Counted from the stretch's first letter, positions 9,037 to 16,773 are shown. The stretch is DNA of 18,441 bases from DAIOSQ01 sp036752465 (GCA_036752465.1 DAIOSQ010000031.1:1-18441); one strand, 5' to 3'. The notes: generated from the sequence alone by a model not told the origin. Made by a program: numbers and translations.

Positions 9037-10578
9037 TTAGGCAAAAATTTCATTGGCGTGAGGGTCGCTGTTGATCAAAAACCACTGCGACGTGGACAGC
9101 ATCAAAATACTATAAGGCAAGAAACTAGCAATATCTAAAGGAAATGCCAATACACCAATGCCACCAAATGAGCCTAAATAGGACAACAAGGTTAATGAGA
9201 CCATGTACGTGATGAACCAAAGGAGTGGTGCAACACTAAGTATGGGTCTTTGCCAATGATACGACAGATACACTGCTAGCCCACATAACAGGGCAATATC
9301 TAATTTCCATATCACCGCAAAACCACACCAATATAACATTAAATTACAAACATAAAAGGCAATATGTGAAATCAAAAAACTACCAGCCAATCTAAACGGT
9401 CTTGCCCTATTGGGTTGTAATGTGCGCAACGCCAGTAGACAGATAGGACCTATACCATAAGAAAGAATGCTGGCGGAAGAAAGAAAAGCCACTAATTTTT
9501 GCCACCCAGGAAAAGGCAAAAAGGCGAAACATCCCACCAGCAGATTCGCATAGAGTGTCACATACGGAATATTATGGCGATTGACTCGCAAAAAAATCTG
9601 CGGTAAGTGTTGATGAAGTGCCATGCCATACAAAATGCGCGCAGTGGCCGCGGTGTAGATCAAGGTTGTGCCAAACGGAGAAAAGGCAGCATCAAACATC
9701 AGCAACCCTGCGACCACCGTAAGCCCCAACAACAAGGCTAATCCCACCAATGGGCCCCCGTCTCCCGGATAACTTAATGCATGCCACCCTGCCGTTAGAT
9801 ATTTTGCTGGAATTGCTACCAGGAAACTCAATTGCAGCATAAAATAGATAACGAAACCAATCAACACCGCTCCCAATATAGCAATTGGGATATTTTTTTG
9901 TGGATTTTTAACCTCCCCAGCGAGCATCAGACCATTTTGAAACCCAGTAAAGCCAAAAGCTACGCCGCCAGCAGACAAGGCAGTAAATATAGCTATCCAG
10001 CTGTCCTTAGTTGAGACATCGATGGCAATATTGGCAAAGCTTGGAGCCTGTTTTAATAAGCTCACAATCGCAATACTGGGCAATAAAAACTTAAAAATAC
10101 TCGCGTATTTATTGCACTCTGTTAAAAACTTAATACCATATGAATTTAAAACAACTACGCATACCATGATGGTGATGGCTGCAACATAGCCATAAGGAGA
10201 AAGCGTCAGTGTTGCACTTTGACTGGCAATTAACATAGGCAAAAAGTGACTAGAATATTGCAAAATCGCTTGTATTTCGATTGGCGTCATTACCACATAC
10301 GATAACCATGAGGTCCACGCAAACAAAAAGCCAACCTCATGACCATGCGTCAAGGTTGGATAATTAGACATGCCACCAGAAATAGGCAACATTGCGCCTA
10401 ACTCGCACAAAGGCAAGGCAATAAACAGCATAAAAATGGCCGCAATTACCCAGCTTATCAAAGCGTTGCACCCTGCCATCTGTGCACTAATAAAAGGGCT
10501 AAATAACCACCCGGATCCAATCATGCCACCGGCGGCAGCAACCAATATATTGGTGGTGGATATATCACGTTTCAGCAT
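9037..10578 (-). CDS. APC-superfamily amino acid permease
   Basis: This is an inner-membrane amino acid transporter of 513 aa, typical for the family, with about twelve hydrophobic helices. TM1 carries AAAGGMIGSGWLFSPF, whose G-S-G unwound segment binds the substrate backbone in APC transporters. FGFTGFQNGLMLAGEVKNPQKNIPIAI in the middle is the conserved TM6 to loop signature (F-x-G-x-x-x-x-x-x-x-E-x-x-N-P-x-x-x-I-P; residues given in two parts: GFTGFQNGLMLAGEV, then KNPQKNIPIAI). The start ATG at 10578 has GGGATGATGC just upstream. Whether it is an exchanger (AdiC/GadC-like) or a proton symporter cannot be told. It converges with the efflux operon, with stops 2 bases apart, and follows the small secreted protein gene on the same strand after 51 bases. 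That spacing allows, but does not prove, co-transcription. Confidence 0.9.
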   Translation of the reverse strand: MLKRDISTTNILVAAAGGMIGSGWLFSPFISAQMAGCNALISWVIAAIFMLFIALPLCELGAMLPISGGMSNYPTLTHGHEVGFLFAWTSWLSYVVMTPIEIQAILQYSSHFLPMLIASQSATLTLSPYGYVAAITIMVCVVVLNSYGIKFLTECNKYASIFKFLLPSIAIVSLLKQAPSFANIAIDVSTKDSWIAIFTALSAGGVAFGFTGFQNGLMLAGEVKNPQKNIPIAILGAVLIGFVIYFMLQLSFLVAIPAKYLTAGWHALSYPGDGGPLVGLALLLGLTVVAGLLMFDAAFSPFGTTLIYTAATARILYGMALHQHLPQIFLRVNRHNIPYVTLYANLLVGCFAFLPFPGWQKLVAFLSSASILSYGIGPICLLALRTLQPNRARPFRLAGSFLISHIAFYVCNLMLYWCGFAVIWKLDIALLCGLAVYLSYHWQRPILSVAPLLWFITYMVSLTLLSYLGSFGGIGVLAFPLDIASFLPYSILMLSTSQWFLINSDPHANEIFA

Positions 10579-10629
10579 GCATCATCCCAGCTCAAGATCT
10601 TAGCATCATCCTTTATTTTATTAACTGAA

Positions 10630-11019
10630 TTAATTTTCTGAAACGCAAGTTGCTTTAAAGGTATTGACACCTGTATTTAGAAATTGAATTTTCGAATTGG
10701 CTTCTGCGGTCGCATGCATGACTTCGTTGGGATGAACAATAATATCAATTGAGCCGCCTTCCGCCAGTTTAATACCATTCACACTACCAGCCCGCTTCAA
10801 AAACATGACATTTAAATGGTTTTCTTCTTGATCACTTACAACGGTACATTTGCCTTTCACCGTCCACATGAAAACATTCGGGAAGACTTGCGGAATATTA
10901 CTTTCTAAAATAATTTCATACGGTGCAACCAAATCAAAAAGCGTAGCCGGATTCGCTAGCGACTGTTGGCTCAACAAACAAAGTACTGCAAACATAGCCC
11001 AAAAACCCATTTTTTTCAT
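10630..11019 (-). CDS. small exported two-cysteine protein, function unknown
   Basis: This 129-aa protein begins MKKMGFWAMFAVLCLLSQQSLA, a clear signal peptide with probable cleavage after A22, leaving a mature protein of about 107 aa. The mature part is beta-strand-like, with alternating hydrophobic residues. It holds two cysteines, C58 (VKGKC) and C125 (FKATC), which could form one periplasmic disulfide joining its N- and C-terminal strands. I do not recognise the family. The ATG at 11019 is preceded by TAGG (7-base spacing) and by a reasonable minus-strand promoter at 11053-11081. It may be co-transcribed with the APC permease 51 bases downstream. No lipobox and no further membrane segment are seen. 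Confidence 0.75.
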   Translation of the reverse strand: MKKMGFWAMFAVLCLLSQQSLANPATLFDLVAPYEIILESNIPQVFPNVFMWTVKGKCTVVSDQEENHLNVMFLKRAGSVNGIKLAEGGSIDIIVHPNEVMHATAEANSKIQFLNTGVNTFKATCVSEN

Positions 11020-11052
11020 ACCAAAACCTATTGTAAAAACCGATGAGTCGAT

Positions 11053-11081
11053 AAAATAACGTAGTTTTGATTGTTTGGCAA
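11053..11081 (-). promoter_or_regulatory. candidate sigma-70 promoter for the small exported protein
   Basis: Read on the minus strand, TTGCCA (11081-11076) and TATTTT (11058-11053) are separated by exactly 17 bases. The -35 matches consensus at five of six positions and the -10 at four. Transcription would start near 11046, giving a leader of about 27 bases before ATG 11019. Confidence 0.45.
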
Positions 11082-11117
11082 ATACGCGCCACCGCCTGTG
11101 CCAACGACTCGACTATC

Positions 11118-11132
11118 GACCATGGAATGGTC
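11118..11132. repeat. small hairpin in the divergent intergenic region
   Basis: GACCAT (11118-11123) and ATGGTC (11127-11132) are exact inverted copies around a 3-base loop. On the plus strand the element is followed by CTTGTTTT, so a weak terminator is conceivable, but no plus-strand gene ends just upstream. It could also be a protein-binding half-site pair. The surrounding 11082-11235 holds nothing else I can support. Confidence 0.3.
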
Positions 11133-11235
11133 CTTGTTTTAGGATGTACGCAAAGAACCAAAACATCACCCGGTGATAAATTTGTTTCGAACTCAGCAAA
11201 AACACTCAACATGATTTGATTTAAAAAATACACTA

Positions 11236-11274
11236 TTGATTATTTGAGCTATAATTAGTTATAAATATAATCAA
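11236..11274. repeat. inverted repeat framing the promoter of the 292-aa orphan
   Basis: TTGATTAT (11236-11243) and ATAATCAA (11267-11274) are perfect inverted 8-base arms, centre to centre 31 bases, about three helical turns. The right arm overlaps the best -10 box (TATAAT, 11266-11271). A dimeric or tetrameric repressor binding both arms would block RNA polymerase. The region is very AT-rich, so chance occurrence is not excluded. Confidence 0.4.
11244..11271 (+). promoter_or_regulatory. candidate promoter for the 292-aa orphan
   Basis: TTGAGC at 11244-11249 and a perfect TATAAT at 11266-11271 are separated by 16 bases. This would place the start about 8 bases before ATG 11287, a nearly leaderless message. 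A second perfect TATAAT at 11250-11255 lacks a good -35 but would give a leader of about 25 bases. No Shine-Dalgarno is visible before ATG 11287 in either case. Confidence 0.45.
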
Positions 11275-11286
11275 TTTGAATTAAAT

Positions 11287-12165
11287 ATGAAATCTAAGAG
11301 CACTGCTGAGATCATTACTCGCATGAATATAGATAGTTTAGCTAGTCGATTTGGTTATGGTGAAGGTGTGACGTTACAAGGCACGCATAGTCTTGCACCT
11401 ACAATGTATTTTCGTATGGCAGCTCCTGGATTTCATGCCAATTGTTTAGATTGGACGACTGCAGAGCGCGCACGTTTCTTTTCTGAAGGCTTGTTGCGTC
11501 ATATTGCGATGGTGGTTAGCAATGGTTTGGTATGTTTAACGTTAGCTGAAGAAAGACCAGATATCCGTGATGATGTTCCTGCTGCTCCTCAGGAAGTAGT
11601 CGAAAGAATTGTTCCAGATGAACACATATTAAAAAATAAAAAGAACGTGTTTGATAATAAGCTGCTCATGCTATTAGGCGCTGAATATATTTTGTTGCGG
11701 CACTGGAACGAGCGATTATTAGATCGTATCGATCATGAAGTGGAGGATATCCCTGACGAATTATTAGCGTTATCAAATCTCGTAACGTCACGTGCCCGAA
11801 GCGTAGAAGAACTGATTTACAGCATAGTCTATCACGATCTGACTTGCCCTTCAAGAAACCGCACTAATTGTAGTGGGGGTTATGTTTTTGATAATTTTCA
11901 AGAATTATATGAACGTCAAGAATTAGAGTTTCTGCGGGATCTCGAAGAGGATACCCTAGAGACTTTAGTGAGCGAGGTACACAGCTCAGATTGTTTGGCT
12001 GGTATGTTAGCACATTCTGAGGTTGATGGTGATACTGGTATTACACAACGTCACATAACTCAAGAAGATATAGACAATTTAAGCATTAATTTACAAGGTG
12101 GCTATCTTTCCAGTGATACAGAGGAGACTCGCTATTCTAAATCCTCAACCTTTATACTTAGATAA
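11287..12165 (+). CDS. hypothetical protein, 292 aa, family not recognised
   Basis: This is an open frame of 292 codons starting MKSKSTAEIITRMNIDSLAS and ending STFILR. No signal peptide or membrane segment is visible. The protein is soluble, rich in Glu/Asp and Leu, with helical stretches such as RARSVEELIYSIVYHDL and YERQELEFLRDLEEDTLETL. The last 60 residues are polar and acidic (SDTEETRYSKSS). Codon use favours T- and A-ending codons, and the gene is AT-richer than the efflux operon, hinting at different ancestry. It stands alone: divergent from the small secreted protein and separated by 239 bases from the next plus-strand gene. A polar C-terminus with Glu patches and a hydrophobic residue near the end resembles Dot/Icm effector tails, but that is only a hypothesis. 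No catalytic motif was found. Confidence 0.75.
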   Translation: MKSKSTAEIITRMNIDSLASRFGYGEGVTLQGTHSLAPTMYFRMAAPGFHANCLDWTTAERARFFSEGLLRHIAMVVSNGLVCLTLAEERPDIRDDVPAAPQEVVERIVPDEHILKNKKNVFDNKLLMLLGAEYILLRHWNERLLDRIDHEVEDIPDELLALSNLVTSRARSVEELIYSIVYHDLTCPSRNRTNCSGGYVFDNFQELYERQELEFLRDLEEDTLETLVSEVHSSDCLAGMLAHSEVDGDTGITQRHITQEDIDNLSINLQGGYLSSDTEETRYSKSSTFILR

Positions 12166-12404
12166 AGAAATATGATTGAATTTTGTGTATAAAACTGATC
12201 AGTCAAGCTAGTTCCTACCGCGACCGTATCTAACGGTTAAGATTGTCCATTAACAGTGTTACCCCTTTCGTCTGATAAATTATTTGCTATGTTTCGAGCA
12301 CCTTAACGGCGCACAGATTGCAGATGTGTTGTCGAGGCCTAGGTTGTATGTAATAATCAAAAGGGTTGCCCGCTATTGGTTTGAATGTACAACGGAGTGT
12401 TTAC
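12166..12404 (+). other. 239-base intergenic region
   Basis: No gene is evident here. It contains a small hairpin, ACCGT (12223-12227) and ACGGT (12233-12237) with a 5-base loop and no T-run after it, so it is not a convincing terminator. It also has a weak promoter-like pair, TTAACA at 12250-12255 and GATAAA at 12274-12279 with an 18-base spacer. If that promoter is used, the leader of the binding-protein gene would be about 120 bases. I recognise no riboswitch. Confidence 0.3.
12394..12397 (+). promoter_or_regulatory. ribosome binding site deciding the binding-protein start
   Basis: GGAG at 12394-12397 is 7 bases before ATG 12405. This favours that start over the in-frame TTG at 12366, which has no such site and would prepend 13 non-signal residues. 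Confidence 0.65.
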
Positions 12405-13256
12405 ATGCAAAAAAATTTTTTTGACCAAGTAGCTAACTTCTATCAAACAAGCTGGTTTACTCGCGTCAACAAAATCCACCTACTATGGCTCTTGCCCGTT
12501 TTGATGCTGTTCAGTGCATATGCTGGTTCTGTCACCAACCCCTTCGTCAATAACAATACCCAAGTAACCAGACCCACAATTCGAATAGCCACCTTACCTT
12601 ATAACCCCCCTTTCGAATTAAGCAATACCAATACCGGTGAGATTGTCGGCTTTGAAGTCGATATCATGACCAGTATTTGTGACGTTATGGCAATAAACTG
12701 CGTCTTCAGGATCATGAGTGGTTATGATGATATGTTTACAGCTCTCGACAAAGGCGAAGTTGATCTCACCATGGCATCGATTGTCATCGTGAAAGGCTCT
12801 GAGAGTTACTTATTTAGTTATCCGTTTTTGCCAAGTTATGTGCAATTTTTTGTCCAAAAAGACTCCGCCATACAATCCAACAAAGACATTTTCGGTAAAC
12901 ACATAGGTATGATTAATGACCCTTTATTGCAAGCCACCATGTTACGTCGCTTTGGCACCAATACATCCATCAACGTATTCACCACCATGCAAGCAGGTAT
13001 ACAATCGTTAGCCAACGGCAATATCGACGCCATGGTCATGGAGGCAATGTCAGTTGATTATTGGCTAACAAACACCGGTGGGACATTTAAAACTGTTGGC
13101 GATCCTATTCCCTTTGGTTTTGGCTATGGGGTGATGACCATCAAAAATCGCTTTGACCTCATCAGTCAGATTGATAACGCTATGACAATATTAGAAAATA
13201 ACGGCACATATGCCAGAATATACAATCGTTATTTTGGTTTACAATTTTCGTCGTAG
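12405..13256 (+). CDS. periplasmic family-3 solute-binding protein (amino acid type), orphan
   Basis: This is a 283-aa protein of the SBP_bac_3 (PBPb) family that normally delivers amino acids to ABC importers. A basic N-region is followed by a hydrophobic core at about 24-40 (KIHLLWLLPVLMLFSAYAG), probably a signal peptide cut near A40 or an uncleaved anchor. The fold signatures are TIRIATLPYNPPFE (58-71), GEIVGFEVDIMTSIC (78-92), GYDDMFTALDKGEVDLTMAS (106-125) and FSYPFLPS (137-144), then KHIGM and the C-terminal NGTYARIYNRYFG. At the place where family members carry T-x-E-R, whose arginine binds the ligand carboxylate, this protein reads IVKGSES (128-134) with no arginine. No permease or ATPase gene lies nearby. 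It may bind a different ligand or act as a sensor or scavenger. The next gene, comEC, follows after about 90 bases. Confidence 0.85.
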   Translation: MQKNFFDQVANFYQTSWFTRVNKIHLLWLLPVLMLFSAYAGSVTNPFVNNNTQVTRPTIRIATLPYNPPFELSNTNTGEIVGFEVDIMTSICDVMAINCVFRIMSGYDDMFTALDKGEVDLTMASIVIVKGSESYLFSYPFLPSYVQFFVQKDSAIQSNKDIFGKHIGMINDPLLQATMLRRFGTNTSINVFTTMQAGIQSLANGNIDAMVMEAMSVDYWLTNTGGTFKTVGDPIPFGFGYGVMTIKNRFDLISQIDNAMTILENNGTYARIYNRYFGLQFSS

Positions 13257-13346
13257 TCACAACGACCTTTGTTAGCGTCCTGGCAGATAGCCGTTTGCTA
13301 TATGCCGGAATCAGTGGATCGTGCATCCAATAAGTCCAACACAAAT

Positions 13347-15551
13347 ATGGAAATAGTGTGTTTTTTTACCGCAGTGGTTTGCGTGTACCACCAAACCAGC
13401 TGGTTAAGCTGCGGCGTAGGGTTGCTATTGGTTTTCCGACCAAGCTTACGCTATATCGTTTGGTTTGTTTGCGGCATGTTTTGGGCATACCTCCACCAAT
13501 GGTTGGCTATCAAACCTATAGCCGATTTGCATGAGGTCGCACAAACATACATCATAACTGGCCATGTCGAAACTATTCCGGCAGTTAACACAGATAAAAT
13601 CAAGTTTCAATTTTTGACCGACTCTATCAATCAGCAGCGCTTGCGCTGTCACCTGTTGTTATCTTGTTATCAGCATTGCCCCATGTTTACGCTTGGTAAG
13701 AGTTTTCAACTCAAAGTCAAACTTAAACAAGCCAACAATTACGCCAATCCAGGCACGCTAGATTGGCGTAAACGTTTAGCGGCTCAACACATCCGTTACA
13801 TAGGCTATGTATTGCCAAACGGTGCCACAATGCCCAACTACCCAACGCACACAGCTTATCTATGGCTGCAAATGCGCCAGCGGTTGGCGCAACACATAGC
13901 AAGCCGCTTGCACGATAATCGCATAATTGGCATCGTGCAAGCCCTCACGCTGGGTCTAACCCAAAGCATCGACCAACCCTTATGGGATTTATTCAGACGA
14001 ACCGGCACGACCCATTTGATGGTGATTTCGGGAGCACATATCAGTCTGGTAGCTGGAATGATGTACGGTTTGGTCAAATGGCTGTGGTCACGCTGTGGCC
14101 AATTGCCTTTGGTCTTGCCAGCACAAAGAGTTGCTAGCATCATCGCAATGCTAGCTGCCAGCTTATATGCTGGCCTGGCGGGTTTCGGTGTGCCTTCGCA
14201 ACGCGCATGTATGTTTTGCCTATTGATGTTTTATCAAAATTTTTGTCACCAACGGTTCACCGCCTGGCAAAAATGGCGCTACGCACTGCTCACTGTGCTG
14301 TTGCTAGAGCCTCATGCAGTGATGTTACCAGGTTTTTATTTATCGTTTATTGCGGTAGCGATTCTCATGATCGTCGGTCAGCGCTTTAGCTGGCAAGGGT
14401 TACAGCAACATATTGGCTTGCAAGTGGCGTGTGTTTTGGGCCTCATGCCCTTAACTCTGTATTGGTTTTCGTATGGTTCGATAAATGGCTTCTGCGCTAA
14501 CCTAGTAGCCATTCCATGGGTCAGTTTTGTTATCGTCCCATTGGCATTGTTGGCAATGCTATCAAGCTTATGGCTGAATAACACATGGTTGGTACCGAGC
14601 TTGCAGTTATCCATTCATGCACTACTGGGCTTTTTAAGTTGGGTTGATCACTATCAATGGTTGAATGTCAGCTACTCTCTTACCCATGCGCATACCGCGA
14701 TACTATTCATGTTGTTACCAAGCTCATTGCTAATGTTGCCGTTGCCAGAAATTGTGTGGCCACTATTGCTTGCAACTGCGCAGCAGATTCTGCCGCCAAC
14801 AGCCGCACTAACTCATGGTGAGGCGCTCATTCACATCCTTGATGTGGGTCAAGGGCTTGCAGTGGCGGTACATACCCAACACCATCATTTGGTATATGAC
14901 ACAGGGTTAAAATTTTATCATGGTAGCGACATTGGCAAAATGGTGATGATTCCCTATCTACAGCAAATGGCTGTTAAACGACTAGATATGGTGGTTATCA
15001 GTCATCCGGATTTGGATCATCGCGGCGGTTTGCAATCTTTACAAAAAGCTTATCCCATCGATACATTATTGGTAGATAACCCGAATTTTTATCATCAGGG
15101 GAAATCTTGTCATCAATATCCTGCTTGGCACTGGGACGGGGTCACGTTTCGTTTTTTTGCACTGCCACAACGCAGGCAAAGCCCCAACAATACTTCTTGC
15201 GTATTGCAAATCAAAACATCCTCAGGCTCGCTGCTGCTGACCGGAGATATTGAAAAACCAGCGGAAACAACTTTGGTACAATACTATGGCGCAGCGCTTG
15301 CCAGCACAACCATGCTGGTACCTCACCATGGCAGCAAAACCTCCTCCTCACCATTGCTGGTCGATACGGTATTGCCGCAATATGCCCTAGTCTCTTATGG
15401 CGTCGGTAATCGTTATCATTTTCCACATCAGGCAACCTTGCAAACCTATCAAACGCGACAAATTCCGCTGTACGATACCGCCAGTTGCGGTATGATTACC
15501 GTCCGCATAGGTGATACCAAACTCGGGCAAAAACCACACTGTTATCGCTGA
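13347..15551 (+). CDS. comEC: ComEC/Rec2 DNA internalisation channel
   Basis: ComEC is the inner-membrane channel that takes single-stranded DNA into the cytoplasm in natural transformation. From ATG 13347 it has 734 aa, close to the 754 of E. coli YcaI/ComEC. It starts with two membrane helices (MEIVCFFTAVVCVY onward), then an OB-fold region, then the competence domain with RRTGTTHLMVISGAHISLV at about 217-235 and many membrane helices. The C-terminal metallo-beta-lactamase domain begins at ALIHILDVGQGLA. The metal motif H553-P-D555-L-D557-H558-R-G-G and the later VPHHGSKTSS (H660, H661) are both present, so the nuclease-like domain looks intact. Start alternatives are TTG 13269 and ATG 13302, adding 26 or 15 residues. 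None has a strong ribosome site, and 13347 best matches the usual N-terminus. No other competence gene is in the window. Confidence 0.93.
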   Translation: MEIVCFFTAVVCVYHQTSWLSCGVGLLLVFRPSLRYIVWFVCGMFWAYLHQWLAIKPIADLHEVAQTYIITGHVETIPAVNTDKIKFQFLTDSINQQRLRCHLLLSCYQHCPMFTLGKSFQLKVKLKQANNYANPGTLDWRKRLAAQHIRYIGYVLPNGATMPNYPTHTAYLWLQMRQRLAQHIASRLHDNRIIGIVQALTLGLTQSIDQPLWDLFRRTGTTHLMVISGAHISLVAGMMYGLVKWLWSRCGQLPLVLPAQRVASIIAMLAASLYAGLAGFGVPSQRACMFCLLMFYQNFCHQRFTAWQKWRYALLTVLLLEPHAVMLPGFYLSFIAVAILMIVGQRFSWQGLQQHIGLQVACVLGLMPLTLYWFSYGSINGFCANLVAIPWVSFVIVPLALLAMLSSLWLNNTWLVPSLQLSIHALLGFLSWVDHYQWLNVSYSLTHAHTAILFMLLPSSLLMLPLPEIVWPLLLATAQQILPPTAALTHGEALIHILDVGQGLAVAVHTQHHHLVYDTGLKFYHGSDIGKMVMIPYLQQMAVKRLDMVVISHPDLDHRGGLQSLQKAYPIDTLLVDNPNFYHQGKSCHQYPAWHWDGVTFRFFALPQRRQSPNNTSCVLQIKTSSGSLLLTGDIEKPAETTLVQYYGAALASTTMLVPHHGSKTSSSPLLVDTVLPQYALVSYGVGNRYHFPHQATLQTYQTRQIPLYDTASCGMITVRIGDTKLGQKPHCYR

Positions 15552-15558
15552 GGTTTTG

Positions 15559-15587
15559 TTGAATTTATAGTATACATGTAGTATCAT
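15559..15587 (+). promoter_or_regulatory. candidate promoter for the ecto-NTPDase gene
   Basis: TTGAAT (15559-15564) and TATCAT (15582-15587) are separated by 17 bases, with a -10 matching consensus in five of six positions. The start would be near 15594, about 22 bases before ATG 15616. The spacer holds TAGTAT twice (15568-15573, 15579-15584), 11 bases apart, and the palindrome TACATGTA. This supports separate transcription from comEC. Confidence 0.45.
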
Positions 15588-15615
15588 AAGTAAACCAAAA
15601 ATTGGGCGCACTGCT

Positions 15616-16773
15616 ATGCTACGTACGTATATCGCTATTTGCGGATTATTTTTGCCTATGCTCGGGCTTGCAGAAGACAACACAGTAACCGCATGTCAAT
15701 CGCATCAATGCATGGCAGTGGTCGATGTCGGCAGTTCGGGTTCTAGGTTACATATATTTGCTTATGATCTCGAAACAGCCGGGCCGGTCAATATCCAAGA
15801 GATCACTGCGCAAAAAATAACCCCAGGCTTGGCCAGCTTACCAGCAGATGAAACCGTCATTGATCAATATCTAGATACCTTATTTAAGCACATCCAGACC
15901 CCTCCTCTGCCAGTCTATTTTTATGCAACTGCAGGCATGCGCTTGTTGTCACCAGCTGAGCAAATGGCACGTTATCACTATGTAACCAAATGGTTTGCTG
16001 ATCATACCCAGTGGCGTTTACAAGCAGCAAAAACCATCAGTGGTCGGGATGAAGGCCTGTATGGCTGGGTCGCAGTTAATTACCAGCTCCATGCTTTCCA
16101 ATCAGGCCATTACGTCGGCGTTATGGATATGGGCGGAGCTTCTGTGCAAATTGCTTTTCCTCTACAACATACCCAACAGGTGGCGCAAGGTGATATCACC
16201 ACAGTTAATTTGTATGGCCACTCAATCAATCTATTCGTCAAAAGCTTTCTTGGTCTTGGCCAAAATGAGATGATCAATCGGCTACAAGATGAGCCTGTTT
16301 GCTTTGCTCAAGATTATCCGCTAAAAAATGGCGCCTCAGGTGCAGGAGACGCCTTAGGCTGTGCTGGTGCAGCAAGCAAAATCATAAACAATCAACAGGG
16401 CGTTCGTGATACAGTCATTCCAGTGTTGGCAGCTCATCCGGTTGCCCAATGGTACACCATAGGCGGCTTAAGTATGTTTGCGCAGAGCACATGGATTGAT
16501 TTACACAATATCGAGTTTACCAGTGAGCTTATGTTAGATCGCGCCAATACCAATTTTTGTCATCAATCTTGGGCGCAAGTACAAAAAATAGAACCGATAA
16601 CTGATAAAAATTATGCATACTGCCTTATTTCATCTTACTACTATGCCTTATTAACCGAAGGCTATGGTCTTAAGCCAACGGAAGTGGTAGGATTAACGGA
16701 CCCTGAAGCACAAATGGACTGGGCCTTGGGCGTGTTGTTGACACAGCTGTCTCAACCTGCAAAAAATACCTGA
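15616..16773 (+). CDS. exported ecto-NTPDase (apyrase, GDA1/CD39 family)
   Basis: This enzyme hydrolyses nucleoside tri- and diphosphates to monophosphates outside the cytoplasm. At 385 aa it is close to Legionella pneumophila Lpg1905 (about 393). MLRTYIAICGLFLPMLGLA is a signal peptide with cleavage near residue 19. The apyrase conserved regions are all visible: ACR1 D37-VGSSGSR44, ACR2 YATAGMR (103-109), ACR3 GRDEGLYGWVAVN (143-155) with catalytic base E146, ACR4 VMDMGGASVQIAF (169-181), and a C-terminal TIGGLSMF. Cysteines at 27 and 32 and several later ones suit disulfides in an oxidising compartment. The family is mainly eukaryotic. In Legionella it is a secreted virulence factor acting in the host vacuole. 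A role in host interaction or nucleotide scavenging here is inference. It sits between comEC and tRNA-Thr with its own likely promoter. Confidence 0.92.
   Translation: MLRTYIAICGLFLPMLGLAEDNTVTACQSHQCMAVVDVGSSGSRLHIFAYDLETAGPVNIQEITAQKITPGLASLPADETVIDQYLDTLFKHIQTPPLPVYFYATAGMRLLSPAEQMARYHYVTKWFADHTQWRLQAAKTISGRDEGLYGWVAVNYQLHAFQSGHYVGVMDMGGASVQIAFPLQHTQQVAQGDITTVNLYGHSINLFVKSFLGLGQNEMINRLQDEPVCFAQDYPLKNGASGAGDALGCAGAASKIINNQQGVRDTVIPVLAAHPVAQWYTIGGLSMFAQSTWIDLHNIEFTSELMLDRANTNFCHQSWAQVQKIEPITDKNYAYCLISSYYYALLTEGYGLKPTEVVGLTDPEAQMDWALGVLLTQLSQPAKNT

Noticed and set aside
11047..11120. Inverted pair GTCGATA (11047-11053) and TATCGAC (11114-11120)
   Set aside because: The arms are seven bases with a 60-base gap and no relation to a gene start or end.
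10934..11233. 99-codon minus-strand open frame upstream of and overlapping the small exported protein
   Set aside because: It overlaps the better-supported gene in another frame, its first part spans the AT-rich divergent promoter region, and it has no domain or ribosome site. It is most likely chance.
12150..12167. CTTTAT / ATAAAG hairpin at the end of the 292-aa orphan
   Set aside because: The stem is short and made almost only of A-T pairs, with no T-run. It includes the stop codon and is expected by chance in AT-rich DNA.
13250..13274. Possible terminator after the binding-protein gene (GTCGT / ACGAC arms then CTTTGTT)
   Set aside because: The stem is only 5 base pairs, the loop is 7 bases and the T-run is broken, which is too weak to call.
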